DNA of 64,000 nt, from contig NC_092795.1 in assembly GCF_918797505.1 (NCBI RefSeq), forward strand, positions 30,987,131 to 31,051,130, given 5' to 3'. The notes under the pieces were generated by a model that had not been told where the DNA came from, ran no database searches, and was given only the letters and a program-made list of their open reading frames with translations. Source of the DNA: Bemisia tabaci (lineage: Eukaryota > Arthropoda > Insecta > Hemiptera > Aleyrodidae). A program made the translations under genes and the position numbers. Shown here one piece after another: positions 59,501 through 64,000 of this stretch (positions are counted from its first letter, which is position 1; each line of letters begins with the position of its first letter).

Positions 59501-60691
59501 TTAAAAGCTCCTACGAAGGGCCGGCTCTAGGAACACCACACCCGCGGATGACTGTACTAATCCTCAGGTTCCCACCATTCTTTCAGTACTATTCAAGAAA
59601 ATCTCTCACAGAAAACGTTGCTTGGGCGGTTTTTCTCGACAGATATCTAGCAGCATTAGTTGTTGCCTTCGATTGGATAATTTATTTCTACGAGGAATCT
59701 TACTAAGATATTTTTCTTTCTCATTTTGAGGCATTTTTTTATCGATTCATTTGAATATTTCAGGGAATCTCCTCTATTGCAACGAGCAAATTACCTGAAA
59801 TTTTTGAGGAACTCGGTAATAATCGTTCTTTCGTGGAAAAATAAATCACACTCCGCAAAGCGGTTGGAGGGGTTAGAGGGCGGTTAGTTGTTCAATAAAA
59901 TTTGAAAGCAGCTGATGTCATTAGCTCCCTTCCCAGAAATACCGCCCATTTACACCCATTTTTAACAGGTGATGAAGGTAAATTAGCGCCCTAGCGCGCC
60001 GTAATAGCGACTTGTACATTACATGAAGGTAAATTAAAAACTCTAAGTGTTTAAGTTAAATCTTATCTTCCTTAATGGTTTTGTTATCGAAAACTTGATG
60101 CTCTTTTTTTCTCCCCTGAATGAGAATGGTACCTTTTTTTACACATCTTATAAAATAGTCAATGCTAGTGCAGGAGCCTGTGTTTCACTTACTGAAAAGC
60201 CTCCTTGCCCCTTGGTCTCATTTACATCAAATGTATTCTTTCTGTGAGAAATGGTGGATTCCAATAACAGCAAAATTCCTTCCCTACACGGTGAGAGAAA
60301 TTTCGTGCATCGGACCTGAAGTTGAAGTTTCGGATGCGTGAGAAGAAAACTTCAGAGATCCATATGACCTCAACTTCGGGTCTAATGCATGAAATTTTTT
60401 CTCCGTGTAAAATGATCTGACTTTACCATATTGTTTTATTTTGTTTCTTAACTGTACAGTATTGTACCTATTGTTTTATTGCATTTTCCATTTTGTTTTA
60501 TATTATACTTGGATCACTTAAGGTCTAATCTCCGTTTTTTTTGGTTTTTTTTTAAAGCGGCGAATGCTCTTTGGAATAATATGTTGGAGCCAGTCGGAAA
60601 TAAATCAAGAGATTGGAAACTCGAGATGACCCGATTTTTATGCCCAACGGAGGAGTCTCCATATATTTGCACGTGGAAAAACTGTAAATAA
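44302..60691 (+). CDS. PLB1: Phospholipase B1-like secreted lipase (SGNH/GDSL family)
   Basis: Hydrolyses acyl esters of phospholipids and lysophospholipids; mammalian PLB1 is an ectoenzyme with four catalytic repeats, whereas this protein has one. Seen: seven coding exons (44302-44544, 45224-45431, 53542-53768, 56095-56257, 57242-57396, 59189-59357, 60558-60691), all GT-AG with matching phases, giving 432 residues. Residues 1-21 form a signal peptide. Catalytic blocks are complete: nucleophile Ser124 in [11 protein letters not shown], oxyanion Gly196 in NVAEIGA, Asn235 in IGSND, and Asp377/His380 in ADCFHF. The phrases [26 protein letters not shown] and [12 protein letters not shown] are typical of PLB1. 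No C-terminal membrane anchor follows, so it is probably secreted. The ATG is chosen for the signal peptide and for its position 8 nt after an acceptor at 44293, which implies an upstream 5' UTR exon. Intron 2 is 8.1 kb and full of transposons. Confidence 0.9.
45224..45431 (+). CDS. PLB1: PLB1 coding exon 2: GDSL nucleophile block
   Basis: The exon is 208 bp, left after one base of a glycine codon. It encodes [13 protein letters not shown] and [10 protein letters not shown]. The acceptor is CAATTCAG and the donor GTAAGT. Confidence 0.9.
46034..46902. mobile_element. hAT-like element, CAGGGCCGGATT ends, in PLB1 intron 2
   Basis: Ends CAGGGCCGGATT and AATCCGGCCCTG are inverse, flanked by TGCCTATT (46026-46033) and TGCCTATC (46903-46910), a 7-of-8 duplication. 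It is 869 bp without a transposase. Inside, at 46370-46560, lie three tandem units of about 70 bp built on CGCCTACAAGA and ATACTTCACGCATTGCG. Confidence 0.8.
47885..47985. repeat. Fragment of the GGACCACTAGACAAGG family
   Basis: It aligns with 33590-33660 and the inverse copies near 34135 and 34455. Truncated. Confidence 0.6.
48269..48357. repeat. Short inverted repeat
   Basis: AGTGGAAAAACAAGGATGAA and its inverse face each other across about 40 bp. This is a potential stem in the PLB1 pre-mRNA. Confidence 0.6.
48724..48892. mobile_element. Palindromic hAT-like MITE, 8-bp duplication
   Basis: CAGTGGCGTGGCGTG at both ends; the arms are almost fully inverse (CGATTGTTATGCCATTTAAA). It is 169 bp, flanked by a perfect TTATGAAC at 48716-48723 and 48893-48900. 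Confidence 0.9.
48961..49539. repeat. Tandem duplication, period 288 bp
   Basis: AAAATTGACTCAAAC at 48961 and 49249 starts two nearly identical units that end GAGTAATTCGTTTTT. Open frames here cross the duplication and are not genes. Confidence 0.85.
49540..50035. other. PLB1 intron 2, nothing recognised
   Basis: No exon-like or repeat-end sequence was recognised. Confidence 0.4.
50301..50556. mobile_element. MITE with 4-bp duplication TTTA
   Basis: Ends CTGCCGTCCTAAGGAAGAAC and GTTCTTCCTTAGCACGGCAG are inverse over about 60 bp with some mismatches. It is flanked by TTTA at 50297-50300 and 50557-50560. It interrupts an older dispersed repeat. Confidence 0.85.
50695..51570. promoter_or_regulatory. 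Cluster of YY1/Pho-like CCGCCATNTTG motifs
   Basis: Matches or near-matches to GCCGCCATNTTG or its inverse lie at about 50698, 50711, 50862, 51003, 51013, 51521, 51537 and 51554. The YY1/Pleiohomeotic core is GCCAT. Similar phrases inside repeats at 15731 and 19250 suggest repeat origin, so function is unproven. Confidence 0.3.
51911..52950. other. PLB1 intron 2, nothing recognised
   Basis: Somewhat richer in G+C than its surroundings, with a TATA-like TTTTATAAGC at 52535-52544, but no coding or repeat evidence. Confidence 0.35.
52955..53467. repeat. Large fold-back repeat just before PLB1 exon 3
   Basis: The left arm, about 52955-53190, and right arm, about 53243-53467, are inverse of each other (GGAGCAAATACATTG with its inverse; CACGATGGTGCCACTGGTTT with its inverse). 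The loop is about 55 bp. A single-arm relative is at 30522-30735. The arms contain mirrored open frames, which are artefacts. Confidence 0.85.
53542..53768 (+). CDS. PLB1: PLB1 coding exon 3: block II glycine
   Basis: The exon is 227 bp and contains [16 protein letters not shown] and [14 protein letters not shown]. The two other open frames across it (from 53528 and, inverse, 53824) are shadows. The donor is AAG|GTAAGA. Confidence 0.9.
53769..56094. other. PLB1 intron 3, nothing recognised
   Basis: About 2.3 kb, A+T-rich, with a C/A homopolymer near 54665-54690. The open frame at 54109-54369 has no known relative and no convincing splice borders. Confidence 0.5.
56095..56257 (+). CDS. PLB1: PLB1 coding exon 4: GxND block III
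   Basis: The exon is 163 bp and encodes [12 protein letters not shown] and [12 protein letters not shown]. The acceptor is TTTTTACAG and the donor GTAAGT. Confidence 0.9.
56383..56547. mobile_element. Palindromic hAT-like MITE, second copy
   Basis: The same family as 48724-48892, 165 bp, flanked by GCATCGAC (56375-56382) and GTATCGAC (56548-56555). It lies in PLB1 intron 4. Confidence 0.85.
56680..56960. repeat. Partial copy of the repeat at 25986-26206
   Basis: Shares ATAGGGTCTCTCGTGGGTT and the following order of pyrimidine-rich words. Ends unclear. Confidence 0.4.
57242..57396 (+). CDS. PLB1: PLB1 coding exon 5
   Basis: The exon is 155 bp. It encodes a cysteine-rich stretch ([10 protein letters not shown]) resembling the ECSCLF segment of PLB1. 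The donor is GTGAGT. Confidence 0.85.
57718..58670. mobile_element. Hairpin element family, copy C (953 bp), in PLB1 intron 5
   Basis: The same orientation and architecture as copy A, with very high similarity over long blocks. The central hairpin is at 58175-58250. The left terminus has one change (AAAAAGTGGC). Confidence 0.9.
59189..59357 (+). CDS. PLB1: PLB1 coding exon 6: Asp-His block V
   Basis: The exon is 169 bp and encodes [18 protein letters not shown] with the catalytic Asp and His. The acceptor is TTTCAACAG and the donor GTAAGA. Confidence 0.9.
59358..60557. other. PLB1 intron 6
   Basis: A+T-rich. A short inverted repeat lies at about 60288-60412 (CACGGTGAGAGAAATTTCGTGC and its inverse with mismatches), perhaps a small MITE. 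No exon. Confidence 0.4.
60558..60691 (+). CDS. PLB1: PLB1 terminal exon
   Basis: Forty-four residues plus TAA. It begins [14 protein letters not shown], the usual continuation after the His block, and ends in a short cysteine-containing tail without a hydrophobic anchor. Confidence 0.88.
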
Positions 60692-61160
60692 CTACCACAA
60701 CTTCATCTTTGGCACCTGATCTTCGATGGATTATTCTAGTCAAAAACTGTCTTATATTTGACATTTTGTATATTGTTCAATTTCACACTTACTTAGAAAT
60801 TCACTTTTCCAACATGGAAAAAAAGCGCATCGCCTTCCGCCCATTGCGAATTTCAAACTCAGAAGGTCTGCATGAGCGAGAGGCATTGCGCTTTTCTCGC
60901 ATGAATCTTCAGTCAGCAAAACTCGTTTACATTGGTTACAGACTCTAAATAAGATCCAGAACAGAAAGTTTAACCGTAAATTATTATTATCAATTAAGGG
61001 TATGTGCCATAAGACCTCATATAAGTGTTCAAATTGACGTGTTTGAAAATTACACTGAGGATAGGTCAGATTTTCAAGCACTAAATTCAACCCAATGCAT
61101 ACGATAGAAAATGTCGGAATGAAAGACACTTTGAACGAATCTCGGATGAGCGGTAAAAAG

Positions 61161-61294
61161 GACCACCTTTTGCAATAAGGAACTACTATTTCTGGCTCAG
61201 TTTCAAGAAACATGCGTGCCAATAATATCCCCGTGCAGATATGTGCTGTTATGGGTGAGCCAGAAATGGTGGTTTCTTATTGCAAAATGTGGTC
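61161..61294. repeat. Short MITE with GACCACNTTTTGCAATAAG ends
   Basis: Left GACCACCTTTTGCAATAAGG and right CTTATTGCAAAATGTGGTC are inverse for about 38 bp, reaching TCTGGCTCA. It is 134 bp and lies downstream of the PLB1 stop. Confidence 0.75.
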
Positions 61295-63035
61295 GAAACA
61301 CGAGTAAAACTGTTAGCGCTTATTGGCCAGCTAAATTTTATCAGCAACTAATTATATATGAAGTCGCTCCTACAACGCACTCTGGCGTTCTGCGACATCC
61401 AAGCGCCACATAATGCCTCTCCTCTCAGAGGTTATCGGGCGACTGACACCGCAACATCTCTTCGTCAACGCTCTGCCGCCACCCCGTTACGGGACGTCCC
61501 CGCAACTAAGCAGAAACTAATGTGTTCTTAAATGGATGAATGGTTCAAAATTTCCTGTTATATACGAATTTTTTCTAGACTTTGGTGATCTATCGCGTGG
61601 AAAAAGTCGGTGATATTTAACTTGTTATCACAAGTCTTTCAAATTCTAATTCTTGCTATCTAGGTACTTGATATACTAGATATGCGATAAAAGTTCAAGT
61701 TCAATGAGGCAGACAGAAAGAAAAAATACATTCATTGGATTCAAAGAACCAAAAAATATAGCTCGAGTTTCCTTTTTGTGGTTACTGAAATTTTTCAAAC
61801 TGAATTCCTAAAATCACATTACTGAGTAACATGCATCGAATTGCATAATAGTATTCGAGCTAAAAAAAATGGCTGGACGCCAATTTTTAGAAGGAATTAA
61901 AAAAATCTAGACAAGTTCACTCCCTTATACCTGCTGCCATATACCTTTATCTGTACCTATCACGTATCTTGCCACACAAACTATTGTTCCTTTTCTAAAA
62001 GTGTTTTATCTGTTTTCATTGTTTGCTCATTTTATATTAAGTAGGTATGTGTGAAAGAATTTATTAAATTCATTAGCTCAGTCATTACTTTGTCCTCTCA
62101 TTCATGGGTATTCCAGCTTGGTCTCTGAGACTCTTGCGTTTTTTTTTTTGTCACTTGCTTTCAGAATAACGACTCATATGAGATCACGTTTCCTTGACTC
62201 GAAGATATACGCATTTGCCATTTTTCAGCCGAGTAAAGCGGTAATATGACGTTGTTCAACATTGATCTCGTACATCATTCTCTTTATTCACCACCGTATT
62301 TATGTGACACCCTTAGAAACTCACTAATCAGTTCATTCAAACCAATTTTAAGAGAAGGAAGCCAACTCACATTAAAAATAGAACCCGCAAAAAATTTTAG
62401 GTTTTAATATTATTACTCGCGATGAAATTCAGAGATGAGAGAAATTAGAGATGAATTCCAACGTCTAGTTTCATTTTAAAAATATTTTTTCTCAACTAGG
62501 AATGTATGACAAGAGGAATTTTGATGCGATATATTTAAGCGAAAAACTACCCCTGGCTCAATTTACCCCCAAAATTTGACTTGGCTCCATTCAACCCATT
62601 CCCTCTTAGTCTGTTTATTTTTCCTTAGTAGTATGGTTGAATGAAGTTCAAGAACTTTTTTTTTTTTTGTAAAACTGAAGAGATTTTTTTTGTTATTCTT
62701 AAAAAAATTGACATTGCCAACTGTAACTCTAGTAGTGACCTTAAAGGGGTTTCAAAAAGGTTGAAGTAAGAAGAAGCAAAATAAGAAGAAAGAAGAGGGA
62801 AAAAGGAGAAGAAGAAAATAAAAAACACCTACAAGTGCGATCATTAGAGTTTGTTATACGTTTACGCAATTACGAAACACTCTTAGATTAAATGTTTAAT
62901 GATTTTGTAACAATTATAAGAACTATACACAGGCATTAAACGTGGTGAGAGGAAACTTTAAGAAACAACTTTTGACGAGCCAAAACCAGATACATAATAA
63001 CATTTCTTTTGTTATTGATCTGCACAACAGCTAGA
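61295..63035. other. Intergenic DNA downstream of PLB1
   Basis: No gene was recognised and no clear poly(A) signal for PLB1 was found. It includes T- and A-rich runs near 62650-62700. Confidence 0.4.
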
Positions 63036-63039
63036 GGTT

Positions 63040-63345
63040 GGCTCACAATTGAAATAGCCTTCATGCACGCTGGGCTTGTCGATTTCCTCTGACATTTTTG
63101 CAGTGGTGAATGCATAGCTGAAGTGCGCTCCAGCTAGAATTGTATTCAGCAAATGGGTGGTTTTTATACAAGGATTGAAAACAAACAAATGGTAGGAAAT
63201 AAAACATAATAAGTGGAACTTTGCAAAACAATAATCCGGATATCGGAACTTGGCTGTTTTGAAAACGCCTTCAAATGCGGCGTGATACCTCACGCATTCC
63301 GGAGAGTTCAAATAGTTGTATCAATGCGCCTTAGGAATGCGACGG
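63040..63345. repeat. Dispersed copy of the 307-bp repeat
   Basis: It aligns from end to end with a unit of the tandem array at 22090-22835, including GATACCTCACGCATTCCGG. The minus-strand frame MNSPECVRYHA... is again open. Confidence 0.8.
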
Positions 63346-64000
63346 AATATTACAATAATTACGTCACCTTAGAAAACTATTTACAACATATAGGCATTGT
63401 GTTATGCTGAAGTGCTACGTGTATACATTTTTAGTGTGATACACACATTAATTAAACAAGCAGGAAGCTCCAACGCATTGGCGTCGGAGAGCGGCTCTGG
63501 GGGCAGTAGTTGTAGTCAAGAATGAGGGCCTAGACACATTTTGTCATTGATGTACAATCCGACAACTGTCGATTCATGTTTTGTAACTTAGCAGATTTAC
63601 GTAGCCGGTGTATAAATGTGTATTGGGCTTTGATATGGCGAATACATGGCATTATCACTTGTTGTATACTTTTAATTTTGAAAGCTCTTTGGAGGTCCGC
63701 TTCCTAAAAAATCTCTGGTTGATAAGTCGTTTAGCGAGGCTGCAAAAAATTTGCATTTTTATATCTGAAAGTGTAGGTATTGGTTTTTTGTATAATTGTT
63801 TTTTTGGATTGCTGGAAAAGTAACGCATACTTCTATAATTTAGGACTGAGTCAGGGAAATATAAGGTTCGTTAAATAGTAAATATTCCTAGTACCGTGTG
63901 ACACTATTGTTAACGAAAAGTTTTTGCAACTTGTCAAAGAGGTTGTTGAATGATCTTCGAATAACTTTTGATGAGCTAGAGGTAATGGTTCTATCTGCAG
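63346..64000. other. Intergenic DNA, nothing recognised
   Basis: No gene, RNA or repeat could be supported. Confidence 0.4.

Overview
The window is nuclear DNA of an insect, most probably a sap-feeding hemipteran and perhaps the whitefly Bemisia tabaci. The genes are split by introns with GT-AG borders, the DNA is A+T-rich, and non-autonomous transposons fill most of the space between exons. The whitefly assignment is an inference from gene content and from remembering some of the repeats; it was not tested by a search.

Three protein-coding genes are supported. (1) At 168-3570 on the + strand lie the last four coding exons of a mitochondrial carrier of the SLC25A16 (Graves disease carrier / yeast Leu5) type; its first exons lie left of the window. 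(2) At 8681-14141 on the - strand lies a near-complete ZC3H3-type gene. It encodes a long basic, serine-rich N-terminal region followed by five CCCH zinc fingers, and belongs to a family needed for nuclear mRNA polyadenylation and export. Genes 1 and 2 converge. (3) At 44302-60691 on the + strand lies a phospholipase B1-like secreted lipase of the SGNH/GDSL family. It has seven coding exons giving 432 residues, with all catalytic blocks intact. Its 5' UTR continues upstream beyond an acceptor at 44293.

From about 15 to 44 kb no protein-coding exon could be supported. This stretch, and the long PLB1 introns, hold a dense mixture of miniature inverted-repeat transposable elements (MITEs). Several are defined here down to their target-site duplications: hAT-like elements with 8-bp duplications at 15.2, 20.7, 32.5, 46.0, 48.7 and 56.4 kb; an unassigned family with 4-bp duplications at 10.1, 42.8 and 50.3 kb; and mariner-like elements with TA duplications at 9.2 and 25.6 kb. 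Three copies of a roughly 950-bp element with a central hairpin lie at 31.3, 35.8 and 57.7 kb. There are also two large fold-back structures, four tandem duplications, and two weak tRNA-like sequences that may be SINE heads. Two CpG-rich islands, at 23.0-23.4 and 33.1-33.3 kb, are each followed by a consensus splice donor on the + strand and could be promoters with untranslated first exons, possibly of the PLB1 gene.

The three genes do not form a pathway; they are ordinary neighbours in a eukaryotic genome. I found no CRISPR array, rRNA, operon or other multi-gene system. The most unusual observations are an 18-bp core shared by several otherwise unrelated repeats, the 950-bp hairpin element, nested insertions that give relative ages, and a fold-back whose arm ends about 75 nt before a PLB1 splice acceptor.
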